A stretch of DNA of 8,363 nt, taken from Candidatus Latescibacterota bacterium (GTDB taxonomy: Bacteria > Latescibacterota > UBA2968 > UBA8231). Numbering within the stretch: position 1 is the first letter of the stretch; every line of letters begins with the position of its first letter. The translations under genes were made by a program, and so were the position numbers. The stretch spans positions 1-8,363 of the forward strand of contig DPVW01000095.1 of assembly GCA_003529325.1 (NCBI GenBank). The letters run 5' to 3'. Below are positions 1-5,916 of this stretch, piece after piece. The notes under the pieces are model-generated. The model was not told the DNA's origin and searched no databases. It saw only the letters and a program-made list of their open reading frames with translations.

Positions 1-640
1 ACGGGATGCGCACGAAGGGGGTTGGCACACTCCACCCGGGACCGAAATCCCGGAACAATCCCACCATGAGCTCTTCTACCAGTTCGAAGACATCCTCCTG
101 GGTTGCGTAGGCCATCTCGAGGTCCAGCTGGTAAAATTCCCCGGGCGCACGGTCGGCGCGGGCATCCTCGTCGCGGAAGCATGGCGCGATCTGGAAATAA
201 CGCTCGAAGCCTGAGGCAAGGCGAAAAAATGCCCCGGATGTATGCGGCTCGGCACGAGGAAGTCACGAGCACTTTCAGGCGAACTGCTCGTCAGGATCGG
301 TGTCGAGACCTCGAGGAAGCCCTGGTTTTCGAGTCGTTGCCGCATGGCGGTGACGACGGCAGCACGTTGCTGAATTCGACGATGGAGTGCGTCGCTTCGC
401 AGATCGACGAAGCGCCAGTAGAGTCGCGTCGACTCACCGACAACATGCCCGTCGTCGATGGGAAATGGCAACGACTCGGCGACGGACAACACCGTCAGTT
501 CATCCAGCGGGATTTCCACTTCCCCTGTCGGCATCGTCCGGTTTTCCTGCTCGGTGGCGCACGAATCCGGCGAGTCTCACCCTCTTGCCAGCATCCTGTC
601 GGCGCAGTTCGCCACAGGTGTGGGTACGATAGGGGTGCAT
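1..640 (-). pseudogene. aspS: Aspartate--tRNA ligase (AspRS), N-terminal part, cut by window edge and disrupted by two deletions
   Basis: Class II aspartyl-tRNA synthetase, which charges tRNA-Asp in the cytosol. The start ATG at 640 gives MHPYRTHTCGELRR, the usual AspRS N-terminus of the OB-fold anticodon-binding domain, and a strong AAGGAGA lies 7 nt upstream. After GFVRH (about 550-562) the frame changes and resumes at ENRTMPTGEVEI, so about 50 residues of the OB fold are missing. That second frame (534 downwards) carries the linker, class II motif 1 (about 295-366; key residues R, LE, GF, E, TPIL) and the [13 protein letters not shown] signature. A second frame change near 206-216 drops about 12 residues around the family's QFKQLLM segment. 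The third frame continues with [20 protein letters not shown] (motif 2, FRDE near 164-178) and QLDLEMAY to the window edge. The catalytic remainder lies outside. Identity is very secure. Whether it is a true pseudogene or an artefact is not: a cell needs one working AspRS, so an intact second copy or a sequence error is required. Confidence 0.9.
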
Positions 641-647
641 GATCAAA

Positions 648-654
648 TCTCCTT
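648..654 (-). promoter_or_regulatory. Shine-Dalgarno site of aspS
   Basis: Read on the minus strand this is AAGGAGA, followed by 7 nt and the ATG at 640. It is the best ribosome binding site in the window and fixes the aspS start, even though the gene behind it is broken. Confidence 0.8.
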
Positions 655-703
655 CAATCCGGACCTGCCGTCGCGGCCAGTCTGTCTGGCCGAAGTGCAA
701 CAA

Positions 704-709
704 TGTCAA
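704..709 (-). promoter_or_regulatory. Possible -35 element for aspS
   Basis: The minus strand reads a perfect TTGACA at 709-704, 64 nt upstream of the aspS ATG, inside the 103-nt divergent region. No good -10 hexamer follows at 16-18 nt (the best is GACAGA), so this is only a candidate. Nothing comparable was seen for the rightward TPR gene. Confidence 0.3.
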
Positions 710-743
710 GCAGTGGAGTGTGTCGGTTGCGTATGTTTGAGCT

Positions 744-1877
744 GTGGCCAATCTGAATCCTCTCCGCAAGTACATGCGCAATCTGTCCCTGGCGACGACG
801 GGCATGACCGTCGCCGTCATGGCCCTCGCTTCGGTGGATGCCCTGTCCTTTCTCGGACCGCTGCAAGGGCCGGCGCTGATGACGATGTCGTTCTGCTGGG
901 TCGCCTATGGCGCCGTGCGCTCAATGTCCGGCGTCAAGCCCAAGGTGCAATCGTCACCGTCGAAGGTCCCGGTGAGGAGCTGGTGCAGAAGGCATCTCAT
1001 ACCACCTTCGCCGACCAGGATGGGTATGTCGCCGGTGACAAGGCGGAGGCCTGTTTTCTTGCGGGGGAACAGGACTTCGCAGCCTATCAGTATGGCAAAT
1101 CTGGCCGTCGTGCACAGTCGCCGGGGCCGACTGGCCAGTGCCCAGCAAGTCTGTGAACAGGCAGTGGACTTGTTCCGCATGAGTGGCGATAGCCGGGGCC
1201 AGGCGGATGTGATGCTGACCCTGGGTAACATCCAGACTCACCAGGGAGAGTTGGACAAGGCGCGCAAGACCTATGAGGCGGCGATGAAATGCCACCAGAT
1301 GGTGGGCAGCGACATGGGGCGTGCCAATGCGCGTGGCAATCTGGGCAACCTCTGTCTGCAGACCGGCGACCTGGAGCAGGCCCTGAGCCATCACCGCGTG
1401 GCGCTGGCGATCCATGAACAGACGGGCAACCCCGTGGGACGTGCCAACGCGCTGAGCAACATTGGCAACGTACGTTTACGCGAGCAGAAGTTCGACGAGG
1501 CGCAGCGTTCATACAAAGCAGCCCTCGAGATATTCCGCCAGGGCGAGCATGCCAAGGCGCTGGACATGTACGAACGTGGACTCAGCATCCACACCCAGAT
1601 CGGCAATCCCCACGGGCGCGCGACGGCACTGACGAATCTGGGCAGCCTGTTGTCGCGCATGAAACGACGGGATGAAGCCCTGGAAGCGCTCGATGAGGCG
1701 CGCAAGTTATATCTGGAGTTGGGCGTGCGTTCCCACGGGGCAAAAGCCGTCGAGGAGTTGATCGAACGCCTCGGGGGATCACGAGCCCAAAAGGTGAAAG
1801 ATGCCAAGGAGGCGGTCGCCCAGGCGGACGCCGAGGACGCGGACACAGGCAGTGCCGACGCAGGCAGCGCGTCTTGA
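744..1877 (+). CDS. TPR-repeat protein with N-terminal membrane segments (probably carries internal deletions)
   Basis: Predicted 377 residues from a GTG start; no strong ribosome binding site is visible, so the start is tentative. Residues 16-38 and 43-58 are hydrophobic, suggesting one or two membrane segments. Residues about 117-345 are tetratricopeptide repeats of the long 40-residue type: the conserved N-[LI]-G-N positions fall at 119, 159, 199 and 239, exactly 40 apart. The next (N298) comes after 59, so about 21 residues of a repeat are missing. Residues about 68-116 (nt 945-1092) read as a low-quality Arg/Pro/Ser-rich stretch, while another frame over the same bases gives a plausible sequence (AIVTVEGPGEELVQKA, then AGDKAEACFLAGEQDFAAY). 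The original frame therefore probably shifts there and back. The tail (347-377) is Ala/Asp rich. TPRs usually mediate protein-protein contacts; the partner is unknown. The gene overlaps the next PhyH gene, suggesting co-expression. Confidence 0.75.
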   Translation: MANLNPLRKYMRNLSLATTGMTVAVMALASVDALSFLGPLQGPALMTMSFCWVAYGAVRSMSGVKPKVQSSPSKVPVRSWCRRHLIPPSPTRMGMSPVTRRRPVFLRGNRTSQPISMANLAVVHSRRGRLASAQQVCEQAVDLFRMSGDSRGQADVMLTLGNIQTHQGELDKARKTYEAAMKCHQMVGSDMGRANARGNLGNLCLQTGDLEQALSHHRVALAIHEQTGNPVGRANALSNIGNVRLREQKFDEAQRSYKAALEIFRQGEHAKALDMYERGLSIHTQIGNPHGRATALTNLGSLLSRMKRRDEALEALDEARKLYLELGVRSHGAKAVEELIERLGGSRAQKVKDAKEAVAQADAEDADTGSADAGSAS

Positions 1878-2605
1878 GTCTGGCCGGCACGCTGACGGCA
1901 GAACAGATAAGGCTGTTCCGCCACAACGGATACCTGAAGCTGGCAGGACAGTCACCCGATGATCTGCTCAACCGCCTGCGCAAGGCGATCCTCACCGACG
2001 TCGATGCCGCCCGCGAGCCCGTCGTGCGCAACCCGGAGGGCCGGGTGGTCCGTCTGTCACGCCTGCTCGATCGAGATCCGATCTTTCGTGCAGCTGCAAC
2101 AGACGAACGCGTCCTCGAGCCACTTCAATCTCTACTGGGCGCCAACATCGAACTCGTGCACAACCGTCACAATCACGCGACACTCAACCTCTCCTCCACC
2201 CGCTCCGACAGCTTCCATCGCGACAGCACACAGTGGAGTCGCGGTCTGGTGACCGTCATCTTCTACCTCGAAGCGGCGGACCTCGACAATGGTTGTACTC
2301 AAATCGTGCCGGGGACCCACCTGTTGCCCGGTGTCGATGTGCTGCACAGAGTCGAAGAAGAGGGATGGGTCGCTGCCGCGGGGGTGACCGGACAAGCGGT
2401 GCCCGTGTCGATGCCCGCCGGCGGTCTGCTAGCCATCGACAGTCTCATCTTTCATCGAATCGGCCCCAACCACACCGATGGCACGCGTATGAGCATGACT
2501 CTAGGCTATCGCAGTGTCGATGATCTGACAGGAGCCCAGGCACATGCCAAGAGTGAGCTGGTCTGTGGCGAGCGCGTATATCGCGGGAACGATGGTGGGC
2601 CCTGA
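1874..2605 (+). CDS. Phytanoyl-CoA dioxygenase (PhyH) family Fe(II)/2-oxoglutarate oxygenase
   Basis: 243 residues, apparently intact. PhyH-type enzymes are cytosolic non-haem iron oxygenases that hydroxylate a C-H bond while decarboxylating 2-oxoglutarate. The N-terminus (LTAEQIRLFRHNGYLKL) is the usual opening of bacterial members. The iron facial triad is visible as H115-x-D117 (SFHRDSTQW) and distal H194 (FHRIGPNHTDGTR), with R205 in the position that binds the 2-oxoglutarate carboxylate. A conserved NGCTQIVPGTH loop lies at 139-149. The start is a TTG at 1874 that shares bases with the TGA of the TPR gene (TTGA). No other in-frame start fits the family N-terminus, and the ribosome binding site is weak, so translational coupling is likely. 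The substrate cannot be deduced: related enzymes act on fatty acyl-CoA, ectoine, phosphonates or natural products. Family call is confident, specific function unknown. Confidence 0.9.
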   Translation: MSLAGTLTAEQIRLFRHNGYLKLAGQSPDDLLNRLRKAILTDVDAAREPVVRNPEGRVVRLSRLLDRDPIFRAAATDERVLEPLQSLLGANIELVHNRHNHATLNLSSTRSDSFHRDSTQWSRGLVTVIFYLEAADLDNGCTQIVPGTHLLPGVDVLHRVEEEGWVAAAGVTGQAVPVSMPAGGLLAIDSLIFHRIGPNHTDGTRMSMTLGYRSVDDLTGAQAHAKSELVCGERVYRGNDGGP

Positions 2606-2616
2606 TGGTCGGTGGT

Positions 2617-2624
2617 GGAGGAGG
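2617..2624 (+). promoter_or_regulatory. Shine-Dalgarno site deciding the start of the 38-aa ORF
   Basis: GGAGGAGG followed by 9 nt and an ATG at 2634. It supports this internal start over the longer frame that opens at 2544 inside the PhyH gene, and it is the main argument that the small ORF is translated. Confidence 0.6.
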
Positions 2625-2633
2625 ATTGCAGAT

Positions 2634-2750
2634 ATGAGACGAATATTCGTGTTACTCACCGGGGATACCAGCGAACTCAAACGACTGATCGAGGCCGTTG
2701 TCGACAGTGGCGAAGCCTTCGATGGGGAGGTCGAATTCGTTCGCCGATGA
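2634..2750 (+). CDS. Small hypothetical protein (38 aa)
   Basis: A 38-residue product beginning MRRIFVLLTGD, with a short hydrophobic strand followed by an amphipathic, acidic stretch (SELKRLIEAVVD) and ending EVEFVRR. No family recognised. It starts 28 nt after the PhyH stop and ends 13 nt before the small membrane protein, all in one direction, so it is probably part of the same transcript. The strong ribosome binding site argues for translation. It could also be the N-terminal scrap of a longer gene, given the deletions in neighbouring genes. The reading frame simply stops at TGA, and I see no obvious continuation in another frame. Confidence 0.45.
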   Translation: MRRIFVLLTGDTSELKRLIEAVVDSGEAFDGEVEFVRR

Positions 2751-2763
2751 GACAGGATTGAGC

Positions 2764-2895
2764 ATGACAAACTTCGAAGCCATCATCGGTCTGATCCTGG
2801 GTGCTGTCACGCTGCTCATCGTAGTCGGTGTCGGACTGCGCTGGATGCTGCAGACCTGGAATAGAGAAGATGACGGTGACAACCTCCGCCCCTGA
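2764..2895 (+). CDS. Small single-pass membrane protein (43 aa)
   Basis: A 43-residue product with one hydrophobic helix at residues about 6-25 (AIIGLILGAVTLLIVVGVGL, with Gly residues at 9, 13, 22 and 24), then an aromatic/basic boundary (RWMLQTWNR) and an acidic tail. The positive charges just after the helix suggest the C-terminus faces the cytoplasm. AGGA at 2754-2757 lies 6 nt before the ATG. It is the last gene of the rightward run and ends in the convergent intergenic region. No family recognised; small proteins of this shape often act as regulatory or assembly subunits of membrane complexes, but nothing here identifies a partner. Confidence 0.6.
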   Translation: MTNFEAIIGLILGAVTLLIVVGVGLRWMLQTWNREDDGDNLRP

Positions 2896-2909
2896 GGAGC
2901 CAACCTCCG
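2880..2909 (+). repeat. 9-bp direct repeat CAACCTCCG, 21-bp period
   Basis: CAACCTCCG occurs at 2880-2888 and again at 2901-2909, with the stop codon of the small membrane protein (2893-2895) between the copies. It is too short to name as an element. It is recorded because it is the kind of short direct repeat that appears to flank the lost segments elsewhere in the window. Confidence 0.5.
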
Positions 2910-3007
2910 GCCTGGACGCCCCCAGGAGCATCGCCCGTCCGGATACGTTGGGACATGCTGTTACAGGATCCCGTAGCAAGTCGGTCGAGCGCAGGCGGAC
3001 GTGTGTG
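2896..3007. other. Convergent intergenic region
   Basis: This 112-nt stretch lies between the 3' ends of the rightward run and the leftward operon. It contains only a weak 5-bp hairpin (CCTGG 2911-2915 / CCAGG 2922-2926) without a following T-run, so no intrinsic terminator can be called in either direction. An overlapping plus-strand frame from ATG 2870 crosses it (see rejected items). Confidence 0.5.
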
Positions 3008-3876
3008 TTATGGGACCACCTCCCATCGCGGAGGCCTGCTGACCTGGCGTCCTTCCAGTGCCTCGACCCACAGCCGGCACCACTCGTCGTAGTCTGTCAG
3101 TACCGAGTCGGGGTCGCAGTGGCTGCGCACGGCGAAGTCCGGGTAGTGGGGCCGCCCCGACGGGATCCCTGTCCGCTGGTAGCGAAGGATCCATGCTCCA
3201 CCGCACCGTATCGGTATTGTTGAGTGTCGAGCGATGGGGAACCGCCTTGTGCATCAGCAGCACGTCACCCTCGTCCATCGGCAGGGTCAGGACTTCTTCG
3301 CGTGACGTCTCCTCGTCTACGCGCATCGTCACCAGGCCGCCCTCGTGCCAGTGCTGCTGGAGTCCCTCACGGTGCACCCGCGGGATGATCTGCAGGCAGC
3401 CGTTCTCCGGTCGGGCCGCCGACAGCGGCAGCCACACGGTGAGGACGAAATGCGGGTCCGCCTCCTCAACAAAAGCACCGGCGTCCTGGTGCCAGGGGGC
3501 AATGTGCGGATCGCCTGCCGTCGGGGTCAGGCCCTCGGGCAGCTTGGCCCGGGTGTGCTGGACGGGGCAGCAGGTGATCTCTGGTCTGACCAGTCCCTCG
3601 ACGATGTCCAGCAGATGGTCGTTGCGTAGAAACTTGAAGGAGGCCCTGCCGCGGAAGTGCATGATGTCGAGATTCGAGTAGATCTCGTCGCACTCCCGGC
3701 AGATCGAGACGAGCCGGCGGTCGAAGGGCTCGTCTGCATAGAGCTCGACCAGCTTGCCCTCGGTCGATGTGCTGCATGTACTCGGTGATGACCGGGTCGA
3801 GATCGGCAAGCGCGCCGCGCAGCAGCAGATAGCCCTCCGCTTCGAATTGGGCAATCTGTGCAGAATTCAGCTTCAT
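3008..3876 (-). pseudogene. PhyH family Fe(II)/2-oxoglutarate oxygenase, frame broken twice
   Basis: A second phytanoyl-CoA-dioxygenase-like enzyme, recoverable only by joining three frames. Frame 1 starts at ATG 3876: MKLNSAQIAQFEAEGYLLL to EYMQHID. Near 3761-3765 the frame changes to TEGKLVELYADEPFDRR. This main frame holds the catalytic core: HxD as PWHQDAG (His 3489-3491, Asp 3483-3485), NGCLQIIPRVH, and distal His of PHRSTLNNTDTVRW (3234-3236) with the 2-oxoglutarate Arg at 3201-3203. At GGATCC (3187-3192) an extra base shifts the frame again. The tail LRYQRTGIPSGRPHY ... LTDYDEWCRLWVEAL ends at TAA 3008-3010. Restored length would be about 296 residues, normal for this subfamily. It begins 34 nt after the second surface-protein gene, so it is the last gene of that operon; AGGGAG lies 11 nt before the ATG. 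All active-site residues survive, so either decay is recent or the breaks are sequence errors. Confidence 0.85.
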
Positions 3877-3910
3877 ACCGTCGGAGACTCCCTCGAGGTT
3901 GTGGAATGAA

Positions 3911-5908
3911 TCAGTAGGCGATGGCCAGAACACGAGTCTGTTCGAAGGTGCCCAGGTCCGTATCGACGGCAACGCGCACCAGGTAGGTGCCTGGTGGCAC
4001 CGTCGTGCCATCTACGGTTCCATCCCAGGTGTCGGTGTACCGTCCCGCACCAAGTACGTCGTCTGCCAACCTGTGTACAACTCGACCTGACAGATCATGG
4101 ATCGCTACTTCGACATTGGCGCTCTGCACGCCGTGGAGGGAGTACGACAGTCGCAGACCGTCGTTGAACCCGTCCCCGTTGGGGGTAAGGACGCTGGAGG
4201 CCATGGCGAGCTCAGATAATACTTCGAGCCTGTTCAACGGGGCGATCACAATCAGGTCATTGGTCGACACCGCGTCGCTGGCGTTACCCCCATCGATAGA
4301 CTGCGGCAGGTTCTCACCGCCGATTTGGAACACCTCACCCTCGAAGATCGTGCTGAAATTGAACACACGTGTAACGAAGGTCAGCCGCAGCGGGACGTTC
4401 GCGCCCTGCTGCACCGGGTTCGAAGGGAAGTAGATCTCGAGAGACTCGTCCCGCACAAACATGCTGTCGAGCGGGACCTCGACCAGGGGATCGCCCATCT
4501 CGAAGCGCTGGAATTCCGCCGGCTCGGGTGTGCTCAGGCGAAGGCCGTTGAATCCAACCTGTGAGGCCGAGGAAAACTCGGCGCGCACGTCGTAGGTGAG
4601 GGTTACCGGCTCCCCCAGGGGCACCTCGACGACGCCATCCTGCGGACTCGGCTCGTCCAGCAGAGCCACTTCCGCGACGACGGGATTGGCCAGCAGGGGC
4701 GAGAACTCCACCGTTATCGACCGCAGTCGTCCGTAGGAGAACATCTCTTCACTGGTCATGAAGGCTCGGACCTGAAAGAACTGGCGCCCGTCGGGTGCGC
4801 CAATGGCCTCGCCCGATTCGAGTTGTGACGCCGACCAGAAGCTCCAGTTGGCCAGGTCATCCTGCACCGAGCCCTGTTGGCCGGGGGCGTTAGTACTGCC
4901 GCCTGCGGGCGCCGGGGCGCGGTTGAATTCTGTGACGTCCACGATCCACTCGGTGCCCAGTTCGGTGACGACGTGGTGGATCAACGGCGTGTCGTCCCGG
5001 CCACTGCGCGTCCGCACGGCCAGGGACACATCAGCATCCGGCGTCAGAACGTGCTCCGTGCCAAAACCGGTCGTTTCGACACGCTCGAACTCATAGTGTA
5101 GACGGCCGAAATTGACCGGCTCGCCCATGTCGAACAGTCGCGAGACGTAACCGATCCCAGGGACAAACCCTTCGCCGTAGAACTCCATCTCGGCGATAAA
5201 GCCCCGCGTCGGGAAGCGGACCCGCACGTAACGCATGAACTGCGCCTCGAAGCGCACGTCGGCGACCCGGTCGACCTGATTGGGGTTGTTCTCGATCACA
5301 TCCACGAAGTTTGTCGACGTGGGTGTGGACAGAAACTCCGCGGCGTTCAGCGACGCCGACAGAACGTACTGTCGTGGAAACAGATCCTTGATCAGCTGCC
5401 CCGAGAACTCCCGGGTCGTCGTCCTTCCTGAGGGTGGTGAGAACCAGCTCACCCGGCTGATCGGCAGTGGGAACCCGAGGTCGATGGTGTAGTGTGCGAT
5501 CGGATCCGGGTCAGAGGCCAGCAGCGTATCGCCATCGACGATCTGTCCGGCTCCGCGCGAGCCGTAGATGAAGGGCGAACCGTCCGTCGTCACCTCCGCC
5601 GGTGCCGTACCCGTGAGCCCGGCGGAGGCGCGCCGGAAGCCCCAGACCTCGCCGAAGGTATTGGTGAGGTTGCCGTTCTCGGTCACCGGTCCCGAGGCGA
5701 TGTTGACGGCGGGATCCAACTCGAAGGGCTGTATCGTGCCCGCTGCCACCGCCGTCGTGTCGACTCCGATCGTCTCTTCGATCGAGTCGATCCAGTCCAC
5801 GCCACCTTCACCGATGACCAGCGTCTGGACCTGGGCAGAACCCCCCTGGGGTGCGAGAGAAGCGGCGGCGATCATAACGCCGGCTAGTGAGCGATACCGA
5901 GTCTTCAT
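3911..5908 (-). CDS. Exported surface protein with discoidin-like region and FlgD-Ig/T9SS-like C-terminal module
   Basis: 665 residues, one intact frame. The N-terminus MKTRYRSLAGVMIAAASLAP is a signal peptide with likely cleavage after GGSA (residue 25). Residues about 60-250 resemble an F5/8-type-C (discoidin) beta-sandwich: YTIDLGFPLPISRVSW (about 140-155), RYVRVRFPT (226-234) and the closing IAEMEFYGEGF. About 251-330 and 375-405 are beta-rich modules with an RTRSGRDDTP turn (299-308), followed by a middle domain with SQVGFNGLRL (449-458) and RLTFVTRVFN (508-517). The end has LTPNGDGFND (574-583), IHDLSGRVV (603-611), WDGTVDG (628-634) and PPGTYLVRV (638-646), typical of FlgD-Ig-like and T9SS type A-like C-terminal modules. 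The start lies 8 nt after the upstream paralogue's stop, and its GAGGG site overlaps that stop codon, implying coupling. Role inferred: extracellular carbohydrate or matrix binding; no catalytic motif seen. Confidence 0.8.
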   Translation of the reverse strand: MKTRYRSLAGVMIAAASLAPQGGSAQVQTLVIGEGGVDWIDSIEETIGVDTTAVAAGTIQPFELDPAVNIASGPVTENGNLTNTFGEVWGFRRASAGLTGTAPAEVTTDGSPFIYGSRGAGQIVDGDTLLASDPDPIAHYTIDLGFPLPISRVSWFSPPSGRTTTREFSGQLIKDLFPRQYVLSASLNAAEFLSTPTSTNFVDVIENNPNQVDRVADVRFEAQFMRYVRVRFPTRGFIAEMEFYGEGFVPGIGYVSRLFDMGEPVNFGRLHYEFERVETTGFGTEHVLTPDADVSLAVRTRSGRDDTPLIHHVVTELGTEWIVDVTEFNRAPAPAGGSTNAPGQQGSVQDDLANWSFWSASQLESGEAIGAPDGRQFFQVRAFMTSEEMFSYGRLRSITVEFSPLLANPVVAEVALLDEPSPQDGVVEVPLGEPVTLTYDVRAEFSSASQVGFNGLRLSTPEPAEFQRFEMGDPLVEVPLDSMFVRDESLEIYFPSNPVQQGANVPLRLTFVTRVFNFSTIFEGEVFQIGGENLPQSIDGGNASDAVSTNDLIVIAPLNRLEVLSELAMASSVLTPNGDGFNDGLRLSYSLHGVQSANVEVAIHDLSGRVVHRLADDVLGAGRYTDTWDGTVDGTTVPPGTYLVRVAVDTDLGTFEQTRVLAIAY

Positions 5909-5916
5909 GGACGCCC

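Larger units (their letters stand above)
641..743. other. Divergent intergenic region between aspS and the TPR gene
   Basis: This 103-nt gap separates the leftward aspS start from the rightward TPR gene and must hold the promoters of both. Apart from the aspS ribosome binding site and the candidate TTGACA I see no operator-like palindrome, no terminator and no RNA gene. An ATG at 733 opens only a 7-codon frame. Confidence 0.6.

Noticed and set aside
103..642. Long plus-strand open frames across the aspS region
   Set aside because: They are antisense to clearly conserved AspRS sequence in a GC-rich gene and are low-complexity Arg-rich; shadows.
2605..2637. Ten-codon frame MVGGGGGLQI just after the PhyH stop
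   Set aside because: It overlaps the ribosome binding site of the better supported 38-aa ORF and has no site of its own.
2911..2926. Hairpin CCTGG/CCAGG as a transcription terminator
   Set aside because: Only 5 bp, and no T-run follows on either strand.
2870..3223. Plus-strand frame starting ATG 2870 (MTVTTSAPEEPTSG...), overlapping the end of the small membrane protein gene
   Set aside because: The start position and first 40 residues are plausible as a coupled third gene, but most of the frame is antisense to the well-supported PhyH tail and has no recognisable fold. At most it is the head of a truncated gene.
201..3876. Programmed ribosomal frameshifting as the explanation for the broken frames
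   Set aside because: Whole conserved segments are missing at several junctions, no slippery heptamer with a downstream structure was seen, and three unrelated genes are affected.
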